Shown here: in pieces, positions 47,060 to 55,524 of the stretch
Layout: each line of letters starts with the position of its first letter
Position numbering within the stretch: the stretch's first letter is position 1
Origin: Kineococcus aurantiacus
GTDB lineage: Bacteria; Actinomycetota; Actinomycetes; Actinomycetales; Kineococcaceae
Length of the DNA: 64,000 nt
Assembly (NCBI RefSeq): GCF_013409345.1
Contig: NZ_JACCBB010000002.1
Span: 1-64,000 of the forward strand
Direction of reading: 5' to 3'
Made by a program: the position numbers and the translations under genes
Notes under the pieces: model-generated
What the model saw: the letters and a program-made list of their open reading frames with translations, nothing else
The model's database searches: none
What the model was told of the DNA's origin: nothing

Positions 47060-49210
47060 TCAGCGGTCGGCGAGGACCGAGCGGACGGCCTGGGCCAGGT
47101 CGTCCCGGCTGGGCAGGACCGCCGATTCCAGCCACGGTGCGAAGGGCATCGGGACGTCCTTGCTGGCCACTCGGCGGACCGGGGCGGCGAGGTGCCCGTG
47201 CAGCTCCTCGCTGACGCGGGCCGCGACCTCGGCGCCCCAGCCGCCGGTGCGGTGCGCTTCGTGGGCGATGACCAGCCGCCGGGTCCGGGTCACGCTCTCC
47301 AGCAGCGAGTCCCAGTCGAAGGGGGACAACCACACGGGGTCGATGACCTCGACGCTGATCCCCTCCTCCGCCAGCTCCTCCGCCAGGCTCAGCGCCGCGT
47401 AGAGCTGCGTGAAGGTCGCCAGCACCGTGACGTCGCTGCCCGGCCGGCGCAACCGGGCCTGGCCGACCTCGACGGCGTAGTCTCCCTCGGGCACGAACGC
47501 CCGGGTGTCGATCGACCCCGCTTCCTGCCGCTTCTTGGAGCCGTAGAGCAGCTTGTGCTCGAAGACCAGCACCGGGTCGGGGTCGCGCAGCGCTGCCTTG
47601 ATCCCGCCCTTGGCGGTGTACGGGTCGGAGATGCACAAGACCTTCAGGCCCGGCACGTGCATGAAGAAGCTCTCCGGGCTCTGCGCGTGCTGCGCCCCGC
47701 GCTGGGTGGCCCCGACTGGACAGCGCAAGACGGTCGGAATGTTGAGCCGGGCCCCGGACATGTAGCGCAGCTTGGCGGCCTCGTTGACGAGTTCATCCAT
47801 GCCCTCGAAGACGAAATCGGCGTACTGCAGGTCCGGCAGGGTGCGCATGCCGCCGATGGCTGCCCCGATCGAGACCCCCATGATGGCCTTCTCGCTGATG
47901 GGGGTGTCGACGACCCGGTCGCGGCCGAACTCCTCGGCCAGGCCAAGGTAGATGCCGAAGGCTCCCCCGAAGCCGCCGGGGACGCCGACGTCCTCACCCA
48001 GCAGGACGACGGAGGCATCGGCCCGCATCTCTTCGCTGATCCCCTCCTTCAACGCGTCAGCGATGCTGAGCTTGCGCTCCTCGGGGCCGTCGGCCAGGAC
48101 CGGCGCGATCCCGTGCGACTGCCCCGGGGCGGCGAAGATGGCGAACGGGTCGAGCGCGCTCTGGGCAGCCGCCTTGGGGGCCTCCTGAGCGAACTTCAAG
48201 GCCGCTTTGATGGTTTCCTTGCCCGCCGCGACGGCCGCGGCGGTCTCCTCCTGGGTGGCCACGCCACGCTCGACCAGCGAGTCCTTCAGCTGGTCGATCG
48301 GGTCGCGGTCCTTCCAGAACTTCTCCTCCTCCTTCGTGCGGTAGCCGCGTGAGTCGCCCCGGCTGTGCCCGACGTAGCGGTAGGTGAGGAACTCCAGCAG
48401 CGTGGGACCCTCGCCGGCCCGGGCTCGGGCCACCGCGCGTTCGGAGGCCTCGAGCACCGCCAGGACGTTCATCCCGTCGACCTGTTCACTGGGGATGCCG
48501 TACGCGGCGCCCCGGGAGGCGATGTCGACGTTGCGGGTGGTCTCGTGAAAGGGCGTGGAGGCGCCGTACATGTTGTTCTCGCACACGAACACCACCGGCA
48601 GGTTCTTCGCCGCGGCGTAGTTCACGCCCTCGTGGAACGCGCCCTCGTTGACCGCCCCGTCCCCGAAGAAGCAGGCGACGACGTCGTCACCGCCGCGGTG
48701 CTGCAGCGCCATCGCCAGCCCCGGGGCGATGGTGATGCCCCCGCCGACGATCGCGATGGAGGGCAGGATCCCGATGGCGGGGTCACCCAGGTGCATCGAC
48801 CCCCCGCGTCCACCCAGGCAGCCGGGTTCGCGGCCGTAGACCTCGGCCATGGCCGCGGACGGTTCCATGCCCTTGGCCAGCGCGTGCCCGTGCGGGCGGT
48901 GCGTGGAGGTGATCCAGTCGCTGTCGCGCAGGGTCGTGCAGACGCCCACCGCGACGGCTTCCTGCCCCTGGGACTGGTGCAGCGTGCCCGGGATCTCGCC
49001 CTGCAGGAAGCGCAGGTAGGCTATCTGCTCGAACTGGCGGATGACGACCATCCGCTCCAACATCGCCAGCGCGGCGTCCTTGCCCACCCGGGTCAGGGTT
49101 GCGGAGTGGTCCTCGCTGCCGACGACTACCAGGGTCTGCAGGTGGTCCTCGACCGCGGACTGCTGCTCGGGGGTCATCTCCGGCATGGTGTCCAGGGAGT
49201 TCTCCGTCAT
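47060..49210 (-). CDS. fused E1 alpha-beta thiamine-diphosphate dehydrogenase (2-oxo-acid or acetoin type)
   Basis: This 716-residue protein joins what are normally two subunits. The alpha half (residues about 1-350) has the thiamine-diphosphate motif GDGAVNEGAFHEGVNYAAAK, with CENNMYG, and the phosphorylation-loop region YRYVGHSRGDSRGYRTKEE. The beta half (about 385-716) has VVLLGEDVGVPGGFGGAFGI, ISEKAIMGVSIGAAIGGMRT and EAHRTGGWGAEVAARV. It should decarboxylate a 2-oxo acid, or cleave an alpha-hydroxyketone as acetoin dehydrogenases do, and then acylate the lipoyl protein. ATG at 49210 overlaps the aldolase stop (ATGA). The joining stretch (about 345-385) is alanine-rich. Confidence 0.93.
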   Translation of the reverse strand: MTENSLDTMPEMTPEQQSAVEDHLQTLVVVGSEDHSATLTRVGKDAALAMLERMVVIRQFEQIAYLRFLQGEIPGTLHQSQGQEAVAVGVCTTLRDSDWITSTHRPHGHALAKGMEPSAAMAEVYGREPGCLGGRGGSMHLGDPAIGILPSIAIVGGGITIAPGLAMALQHRGGDDVVACFFGDGAVNEGAFHEGVNYAAAKNLPVVFVCENNMYGASTPFHETTRNVDIASRGAAYGIPSEQVDGMNVLAVLEASERAVARARAGEGPTLLEFLTYRYVGHSRGDSRGYRTKEEEKFWKDRDPIDQLKDSLVERGVATQEETAAAVAAGKETIKAALKFAQEAPKAAAQSALDPFAIFAAPGQSHGIAPVLADGPEERKLSIADALKEGISEEMRADASVVLLGEDVGVPGGFGGAFGIYLGLAEEFGRDRVVDTPISEKAIMGVSIGAAIGGMRTLPDLQYADFVFEGMDELVNEAAKLRYMSGARLNIPTVLRCPVGATQRGAQHAQSPESFFMHVPGLKVLCISDPYTAKGGIKAALRDPDPVLVFEHKLLYGSKKRQEAGSIDTRAFVPEGDYAVEVGQARLRRPGSDVTVLATFTQLYAALSLAEELAEEGISVEVIDPVWLSPFDWDSLLESVTRTRRLVIAHEAHRTGGWGAEVAARVSEELHGHLAAPVRRVASKDVPMPFAPWLESAVLPSRDDLAQAVRSVLADR

Positions 49211-50109
49211 CGGGTCGCCTTCCCGGAGGATCCGAACACCTGCATGAGGCGGCGGATCTCCGTCGTCAGGGCCTGCCCGGCGCGGGTGTTGACGTCCTCG
49301 GGTAGCCGGGAGCCGAAGAGCAGGTTCGGGTCGTTGCCGCTGTCGGGGCCGACCGCCTCGCGCAGCGCGTTCCCGAAGACGTGCTTCAACCGGGTCCCCA
49401 CGTTGATCTTCGTGATGCCCGCGGCGATGGCCGCCTGCATCTGGTCCGCCGGCGTCCCCGAACCGCCGTGCAGGACCAACGGGACGTCCACGGACTCACC
49501 GATCTCGTGGATGCGGTCCACCCGGATCGTCGGCACGTAGTCCGAGGTCACGAAGTGGACGTTCCCGACCGCGACGGCGAGGTAGTCGACGCCGGTCTCC
49601 TTGACGAAGTCGACGGCCTGGGAAACCTCGGTCATGGCCCCGATTGAGGTGTCGATCTGACCGTCGATGCTCATCTCGGCCAGGGCGCCGACCTCGCCTT
49701 CCACGGTGATGCCCAAGCCGTGGGCCGCCGCGGTCAACGCTGCGGTGTCGGCGATGAGCCGGTCCCAGGACCAGCCCTGGGTGTGCATCATGACCGAGTT
49801 GTACCCGGCGCCGAGGGCCGCGGCGGCCTCGGTGAAGTTCTCCGCCTCGTTGAAGAGGATACCGGTGGGAACCGACGAACGCCGGGCCAGGGCGGCGCAC
49901 GCGGCGCCGTACAACTCCACTCCCACGCTAGAGAGCCACTCGTGGTTGGCGGACAGACCACCGATGCCGATGATCACCGGGGACCGCTCGGCCTCGGCGG
50001 CCGCGATCGTCGCTTCGAGGCTGTAGATGTCCCAGGATTCGAAGTAGCCGACCGCATAGCGGCCCTTGGCCGCGTCGGCAAGAAGCTCAGGAAGACCCAT
50101 GACTGCCAT
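49207..50109 (-). CDS. class II aldolase-like protein with altered metal site
   Basis: This 300-residue (beta/alpha)8 protein is of the fructose/tagatose-bisphosphate aldolase class II family. EGEVGALAE (Glu), GNVHF (His) and VPLVLHGGSGTP (His) keep three metal or phosphate-site elements, and TKINVGTRLKHVFGNALREA is typical. However, the usual HLDHG motif, which holds the catalytic Asp and a zinc His, reads LFNEAENFTEA here. It may act on a different substrate or use a different base. ATG at 50109 has GAGG ahead; the longer GTG start at 50139 lies in the promoter region. It is first in the run. Cleavage of a phosphorylated ketose is inferred. Confidence 0.85.
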   Translation of the reverse strand: MAVMGLPELLADAAKGRYAVGYFESWDIYSLEATIAAAEAERSPVIIGIGGLSANHEWLSSVGVELYGAACAALARRSSVPTGILFNEAENFTEAAAALGAGYNSVMMHTQGWSWDRLIADTAALTAAAHGLGITVEGEVGALAEMSIDGQIDTSIGAMTEVSQAVDFVKETGVDYLAVAVGNVHFVTSDYVPTIRVDRIHEIGESVDVPLVLHGGSGTPADQMQAAIAAGITKINVGTRLKHVFGNALREAVGPDSGNDPNLLFGSRLPEDVNTRAGQALTTEIRRLMQVFGSSGKATR

Positions 50110-50414
50110 GCTGTTCGCCTCATCCTCACCGATGTGCACGTCCGCACATTCGTGCGCTTGACTCAGGTTGACCCGTGTGCTCGCTCACGTCAAGGGCCTG
50201 ACGCACCCACTAGCAACCGTCGCCCTCTGCATCACGCCCGTTGCGGATAGTCATCACTCATCTACAAGGCTGCGCAGCACCCGTCGTTGGCGTGACTCCA
50301 GCAGGTTGAACGCGCGAGCAGAGTCCAGCGGGCGGTGGCTATCGTGGACAGAGCGCTGACCGGAAGCACCGTGGATCCCCACCACGTACCTCGGCGGCAC
50401 GTCAGGAGGAACAC
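50110..50414. promoter_or_regulatory. divergent promoter region of the 11-gene run and the SorC regulator
   Basis: This region contains overlapping inverted repeats TGTGC-N5-GCACA (50134-50148) and CGCAC-ATTC-GTGCG (50143-50156), 25 bases or more before the aldolase start. They are candidate SorC operators. On the minus strand, TTGACG near 50190 could be a -35. AGGAGGA at 50404-50410 precedes the SorC start. Confidence 0.4.
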
Positions 50415-51404
50415 ATGCCCCAGCCGGTGAGTCCAGAGCGTCTTGCTCAAGCGGCGTTCTGGTACTACGTCCAAGATCTGGGGCAGGCCGAAGTCGCCCG
50501 ACGTCTGAACACCAGCCGTTCCAACGTCTCGCGCTTGTTGCGCTCCGCACGGGAGAAGGGCATCATCCGCTTTGAGATCGTGCACCCGATCCAGCGCGAC
50601 CTCCTGCTGGAAGAGCGCCTGCGGGCGCGGTTCGGCCAGGACGGTGTTGACGAGTTCATCGTGGCGGCAACGTCCGGCGAGTACTTCGACGCCCCGTCCC
50701 AGGAGACCGGCATGCTGGCCGTGGCCCGCTCGGCAGCCGACTGGCTGGGGAGTAAGCTGTTGGACGGACAGACCCTTGGACTCTTCTGGGGCAGCACCGT
50801 TCGCACAGTGGTCGACGTAGCCCGCTTCGAGCACCGCATCGACACCCATGTCGTGCAGCTGGGCGGGGAGTGGAGCGACGAACCGAACCGCTCGGGTCAC
50901 AACCTGGTCCGCGACCTCGCCATGAAGCTGGGAGGCCGCTACACCTACTTCAACGCTCCCGCCTTCGCCGCCACCGCTGCCGACGCTGAGGCGCTCTTGA
51001 GCGAACCGCAGGTAGCTCGCTCGCTTGACGCGGCACGTTCGGCCGACGTCTGCCTGGTCGGAGTGGGCGCTTTTCCCGAGGGCACCACAGCCTTGTTCAT
51101 CGAACGCGCTCACGCCACAACCGCGGAGATCGAAGAAGCTGAACGCGCCAACGTCGTGGGGCAGTTGGCGGGACGATTCTTCGATGCCGAAGGTCGTCAG
51201 GCTGACATTGGTCTGCACCGACGACTCATCTCCCTGGATCTGACCGAGGTGCGCGGGGTGACCACCGTCGCTGTCGCCGCCAGCGGGATTGGGAAGGCCA
51301 AGGCTGTGCGGAGCGCCATGCGAGGCAAGATGGTAGATGTTCTCATCTGCGACCAAGCTCTAGCGACGGCCCTGCTAGAAGTCGGTGACGGCGCACCCAC
51401 CTGA
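50415..51404 (+). CDS. SorC/DeoR-type sugar-binding transcriptional regulator
   Basis: This 329-residue regulator has an N-terminal helix-turn-helix (GQAEVARRLNTSRSNVSRLL at residues about 24-43). The SorC effector domain follows, related to sugar-phosphate isomerases: DGQTLGLFWGSTVRTVVDVA, DTHVVQLGGEWSDEP, DVCLVGVGAF and GVTTVAVAASGIGKAKAVRS. SorC proteins such as LsrR and DeoR respond to phosphorylated sugars. ATG at 50415 follows AGGAGGA. It is divergent from the 11-gene run and is its obvious regulator. The effector is probably the product of the FGGY kinase, by analogy with LsrK and LsrR. Confidence 0.92.
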   Translation: MPQPVSPERLAQAAFWYYVQDLGQAEVARRLNTSRSNVSRLLRSAREKGIIRFEIVHPIQRDLLLEERLRARFGQDGVDEFIVAATSGEYFDAPSQETGMLAVARSAADWLGSKLLDGQTLGLFWGSTVRTVVDVARFEHRIDTHVVQLGGEWSDEPNRSGHNLVRDLAMKLGGRYTYFNAPAFAATAADAEALLSEPQVARSLDAARSADVCLVGVGAFPEGTTALFIERAHATTAEIEEAERANVVGQLAGRFFDAEGRQADIGLHRRLISLDLTEVRGVTTVAVAASGIGKAKAVRSAMRGKMVDVLICDQALATALLEVGDGAPT

Positions 51405-52573
51405 TCTGAGCGCGACCACACGGCCGAGCCTGAAGAACCGATCCGCCGGGCCGGCTGGTCCTCAGCGGCCTTTGGTAGGCAGGTGGCACGAGGCGCAAGG
51501 TCCCGGGAACGCCGAGCCGGGCAGGCCACGGACGGCATCAGCTTCCGGTGCCGTCCATGCCCTCCTGCCCTCATACTCACGGCGACGTGGCGGCGCCGAG
51601 ACACCAACCGGATGGTCGAGGGTCAGGTGAACCGGGTCAACGGCAAGGACGTGGCCGTTCGTGTCCCCGCCGTCGCGTCCACGTCCCGACACGTCCTCCT
51701 GCCCTCACCAAGAGGTGGTCGAAGGTCGATGATGCGAACGTGCACCCTCGGACACGCAGTCCCGTCACGCACCGGACCCGATCCCATCACCCGCCGATCC
51801 GCGCCGCAGCCGCGCACATGCTCGCTGCGCGAGCGGAACCGACGTGGAAGGTCACACCTCCACCCTCGACCGGAGGGTGAAGAGCGTTCCCCTCGCCACC
51901 TCGCCCATCGGCTGAGGCTGGACGTGCCCCGCGGGCTGTGCGCATGACACTTGCGGTCCGCCTCTGGGCGGTTCATCGATCCTGACGACGTCGGCGCTGC
52001 TCACCGCGGCAGACAGGGAGTCCGCATGCCGGCGGCCTGGTTGGCTCAACGCCACGACCTCGCTTCCTCGGTATCCCCCGACGCGCCGGCGGCGCCGGTC
52101 GACGCGAAGGACGCGACCGACCCACCGGCGGCCGGTTTCCCCCATTACCGTTCCTTCTTGTTCAGGTGGAGTTCGCAGCGGTTCCCCGTTGGGTCTGGAC
52201 AGGCCAGTAGTTGATGGACGCCTCAGCAGGCGTGCGGCACAGGACTGGCGGTGCCTCCCGGATGGCCCTGCCATCTACCGTCCTCACCACGACCGAGGAA
52301 TGAGGAAGAACCGTGTCGACGCTCGGGGCCGCTTCCTGAACGGCATCGCTCGATACGGCGATGCTCTGACGGACCGATGTCGCTGCGTACGGACCTGGAA
52401 CGCCTTCAAGATCGCAGCGTTCGACATCGGCTGCTCGCGGACAGTGGAGTGTTGCACCGCTGTACCTGCCACCCGTCGCGCCTGAGGACATGCGTCTCTG
52501 GTTGCACTGGAGCCCGTTACGGTCCGCGGCCCGCCAGTCGTAGCTGGTCCCGAGGTGCGCGGCGCGAGTTGCG
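51405..52573. other. 1.17-kb gap with ISL3-type transposase debris
   Basis: Around 51600-51720 the plus strand encodes NRMVEGQVNRVNGKDVAVRV, then RHVLLPSP. This resembles the C terminus of ISL3 transposases (VEGHVNRIK ... RVLL), but the reading frame is broken around it. The rest shows no ribosome site with a credible frame. It is a graveyard between the SorC regulator and the next module. Confidence 0.45.
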
Positions 52574-52606
52574 TTGTGGCACGGGCTGGTTGAACCCGTG
52601 CCACAA
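52574..52606 (-). terminator. perfect 12-bp hairpin ending the third carbohydrate module
   Basis: TTGTGGCACGGG and CCCGTGCCACAA pair perfectly around a nine-base loop. The hairpin starts six bases after the stop of the minus-strand sialidase-fold gene, which makes a factor-independent terminator likely. Confidence 0.75.
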
Positions 52607-52611
52607 CCGCT

Positions 52612-54441
52612 CTACTGCGCGGTCAGCGTCCAGTCCTGGTAGCCGGCTCCGTTGTCCGACGGCTGCAGAGTCAACCCCGCTCCCGCCGCAGAACCCGTGA
52701 GGTACAGTCCCGGATTCTGCACGGACTGGAAGTAGACGAGCCCGTTCGACTTGGTCACCATTCGGAACGGCCCGGCTGCGGAGTCATCCACCCAGGAGCC
52801 GATCTGCTGTCCGCGAGTCGCGTTGCCCGTCCACACGGCAGCGGACCGTCCGCTGGCCTTGTTGAGCAGGGCCACGGAGCCGTCTCTCTTCGCCTGGACG
52901 TGCCAGAGGGCGGTAGCCGTGTTCTGCGCGCTCCCTGCGGCTTCGAGGCGCACGTCGGGGGTGTTGCCATTGCCGAGGTCGGCGTCGGTGGTGTTTCCGC
53001 CGGTACCGATCACCTGCCCGGTGGCCTTGTTGGTGATCCGGTAGTAAGTACCGGCCGAGTTGCCCAGGTCGGTTTCCCCGTAGGTGATTGCGCCTCCGGC
53101 GGTAGCGCTCCCCCACACCGCGTGCAGGATGACGACCCGTCCGGTCTTGCTGTCGTAGGTGAGGTTACGGCTGTACCCGGCCGGGAAGGTGGTGTGCATC
53201 TGCGTCCACGTGCCCGTGCTGCTGCCCGAGCCGTTGACCCAGATGTCACCACTGCTTCCCGCGTTGTAGGCGAGACGTCCATCACCCAGTCGGATGAGAA
53301 CCGGGTTCCCGCCAGCGTTGAGGGAGCGGCTTCCCGCGCTGACCGGCAGCGCGCTGATGTTGCTGCCCCCGGCTCCACCGGTCGCCCAGAAGGACAGCGG
53401 GTCGTTGGCGACCTTGTAATGGACGCCGTCACCGCCGCCGAAGTACTCGTAGGTGAGCATCCACTTGCCGTCAGAAGTTTGCACGACGTTGGCCATGCCC
53501 GGCCGACCCCCGCCGATCTGGGTCTTGCCGCTCCCCATGTCGTCGGTGTTGCCCACGACGTCCGCGACAGCTGCGCTCCACGGGTTGGAGGTGCCGTCCC
53601 AGGTGCGGTGCGCCAGGATCTGGCCGTATGAATCCCGAGCCGTCCCGTTGGCAGTGTCGAGGGTGACAGCGCCGGTCGCGGTGTTGTAGCCAGTGTAGTC
53701 GTTCTCGTCAGAGTAGTAGGCGACCAGTTGGTTGTTGTACACCAAGAGGTAGGGTTCCCACACAGGATCCACCTGCGCCGAGGTGTTGGCCTTGGCGATG
53801 TTCTGACCGATGGCCCCAGCGCTTCCGCCCTGCCAGCCCCCGGTGGTCACGATGTTCTGGAAGCTCCAGGTGGCACCACCGTCGGTGCTCGAGTACAGGG
53901 CGATGGCGACGTCCTGACGGTCACCGTCGTTGTTCGGTACCCAGCTCGGGTTCCCAGCCTTCTGGTCGGTGTAGTACTTGTCTTCCCCCGACACCACGCT
54001 GGCGAGCAACAGTGTGCCCTTGGTCAGCCGGCCGACGTCCTGCGGAAGGACATAGAGGTAGGGATTGGTCCAGTTGCTGGTGTACTTGGCGACCGACGGG
54101 TCGGAGCTCATGTACGCCGGTGCCTGGATGCTGCCCAGCGACTGCCAGCTGGTGCCGTCATCATCACTCTTGTAGACGGGAAGCGTCTGTCCCACGGCCG
54201 TTCCGGAGGACGGGACCTGTGAGTTCTCGAACGAGGCGACCAAGCGACCGCTGGGCAGTTGGGCCGCCTTGGGGTAGACGAGGCAATTTCCGGTTCCCTT
54301 CAAGCAGCTCGCCCCTTGCGGCAGCTGGTACATGGTCTGAGGGGTCGGGGCGTACGCCTGCGCCGACAGGCTGGTCCCGGCCATCAAGGCGGCGGCCGCA
54401 GCCACTGTTCCGACCACTCGGGCGGTGTTTCGTGCTCGCAT
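52612..54441 (-). CDS. secreted sialidase-fold hydrolase (GH93-like) with C-terminal ricin-type domain
   Basis: This 609-residue exported protein has the signal ARVVGTVAAAAALMAGTSLS ending AQA. The six-bladed propeller part (residues about 35-440) has Asp boxes SDDDGTSWQSLG and STDGGATWSF, plus NCLVYPKAAQLPSGRLVASF and WTNPYLYVLPQDVGRLTKGT. These look closest to GH93 exo-arabinanases, with GH33 sialidase as the alternative. The last 140 residues (YYRITNKATGQVIGTGGNTT to YQDWTLTAQ) form a beta-trefoil-like binding domain. ATG at 54441 follows GAAGGAGAGG. It is the last gene of the GH42 operon. Likely substrate: arabinan or arabinogalactan side chains (inference). Confidence 0.82.
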   Translation of the reverse strand: MRARNTARVVGTVAAAAALMAGTSLSAQAYAPTPQTMYQLPQGASCLKGTGNCLVYPKAAQLPSGRLVASFENSQVPSSGTAVGQTLPVYKSDDDGTSWQSLGSIQAPAYMSSDPSVAKYTSNWTNPYLYVLPQDVGRLTKGTLLLASVVSGEDKYYTDQKAGNPSWVPNNDGDRQDVAIALYSSTDGGATWSFQNIVTTGGWQGGSAGAIGQNIAKANTSAQVDPVWEPYLLVYNNQLVAYYSDENDYTGYNTATGAVTLDTANGTARDSYGQILAHRTWDGTSNPWSAAVADVVGNTDDMGSGKTQIGGGRPGMANVVQTSDGKWMLTYEYFGGGDGVHYKVANDPLSFWATGGAGGSNISALPVSAGSRSLNAGGNPVLIRLGDGRLAYNAGSSGDIWVNGSGSSTGTWTQMHTTFPAGYSRNLTYDSKTGRVVILHAVWGSATAGGAITYGETDLGNSAGTYYRITNKATGQVIGTGGNTTDADLGNGNTPDVRLEAAGSAQNTATALWHVQAKRDGSVALLNKASGRSAAVWTGNATRGQQIGSWVDDSAAGPFRMVTKSNGLVYFQSVQNPGLYLTGSAAGAGLTLQPSDNGAGYQDWTLTAQ

Positions 54442-54580
54442 TGCCTCTCCTTCGAGGTGGTGTAGACGTCCGTGCTGGTGCATGGACGCTGTCGAGACGC
54501 GGTCCGTCGCCGTCGGCTCGGACGCTAGCGCGCCCTTGGACCGCTCATGCCGGCGTTGACCGGCCCGACGTTGACAGGTG

Positions 54581-55507
54581 TCACTCCTTGACGCTGCCGC
54601 TGGCCAGTCCGCTCTGCCAGTAGCGCTGCAAGAAGATGAAGGCGATCACCAGAGGGATGATGCTGACCGTCGATCCCGTGATCACTGTGGAGAAGAGGGC
54701 TTGGGAGCCGCCCCCCGCAGCGCTGGCTGCCTGCTGCTGAGCCAGTCCGACGGTCAAGGGGTACAGCGAGGAGGTGTTCAGCATGATCAGGGGAAGGAAG
54801 TAGTTGTTCCAGGTGGCTACCAGCGAGAACAGGAAGACCGTCACCATGCCTGGCGCCAGCAATCGGGCGGACACCTGCAGGAAGGTGCGCAACTCCCCTG
54901 CCCCATCTACACGGGCCGCCTCCAGCAGGGAGTCGGGGATCGCATCGGCGGCGTACACCCGCATGAGGTAGACCCCGAAGGGACTGACCAGCGAGGGCAG
55001 GATGATGGACCACACGGTGTTGGTCAGGTGGGCGGCGTTGAACAGCAGGTAAGTGGGTAGGGCCAATGCGGTCAGCGGGATCATCACTGCGCCGAGGGCG
55101 ATGCTGAACAGCATCCGATCGCCGGGGAAGCGGTACTTCGCGAAGGCGTAGCCAGCCGTCGTGGCGAGAAGGGTGGCACCCCCGGCGCTGACGCCGGCGT
55201 ACAGGACGGTGTTCAACGACCATCGCAGGAAGAGGCCGTCACGAGCGGTGAACACGTCCCGCAGGTTGCTCCACAAAGAAAAGTCCTGGCCGAACCAGAA
55301 GCCGAAGGTCGTGAAGAGATCGGCATTGTTCTTGGTGCTGGCGATCAGCAACCACACCAAGGGCAGAAGAAAATAGAGCGCGACCATCCACAGCAAGATC
55401 GTGAGCAGGCGGTTGCTCGAACGACGCCCCGCCCTGCTGGTGCCGGCCCGGGAATCGGCTGGGCCGGTGCCAGCTGAGGTCAGAGGAGAGGAGGACGTGG
55501 TGTTCAT
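54581..55507 (-). CDS. carbohydrate ABC transporter permease, MalG type
   Basis: This 308-residue inner-membrane protein has a Ser/Thr-rich cytoplasmic N terminus of about 35 residues and six membrane segments. The first segment is LLTILLWMVALYFLLPLVWL. The EAA loop reads SLLEAARVDGAGELRTFLQV, and the end is YWQSGLASGSVKE. ATG at 55507 is used. It follows the MalF-type permease by 17 bases, and the secreted hydrolase gene comes 139 bases after it. It belongs to the third CUT1 importer. Confidence 0.93.
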   Translation of the reverse strand: MNTTSSSPLTSAGTGPADSRAGTSRAGRRSSNRLLTILLWMVALYFLLPLVWLLIASTKNNADLFTTFGFWFGQDFSLWSNLRDVFTARDGLFLRWSLNTVLYAGVSAGGATLLATTAGYAFAKYRFPGDRMLFSIALGAVMIPLTALALPTYLLFNAAHLTNTVWSIILPSLVSPFGVYLMRVYAADAIPDSLLEAARVDGAGELRTFLQVSARLLAPGMVTVFLFSLVATWNNYFLPLIMLNTSSLYPLTVGLAQQQAASAAGGGSQALFSTVITGSTVSIIPLVIAFIFLQRYWQSGLASGSVKE

Positions 55508-55524
55508 GATACTCACGATTCGCT

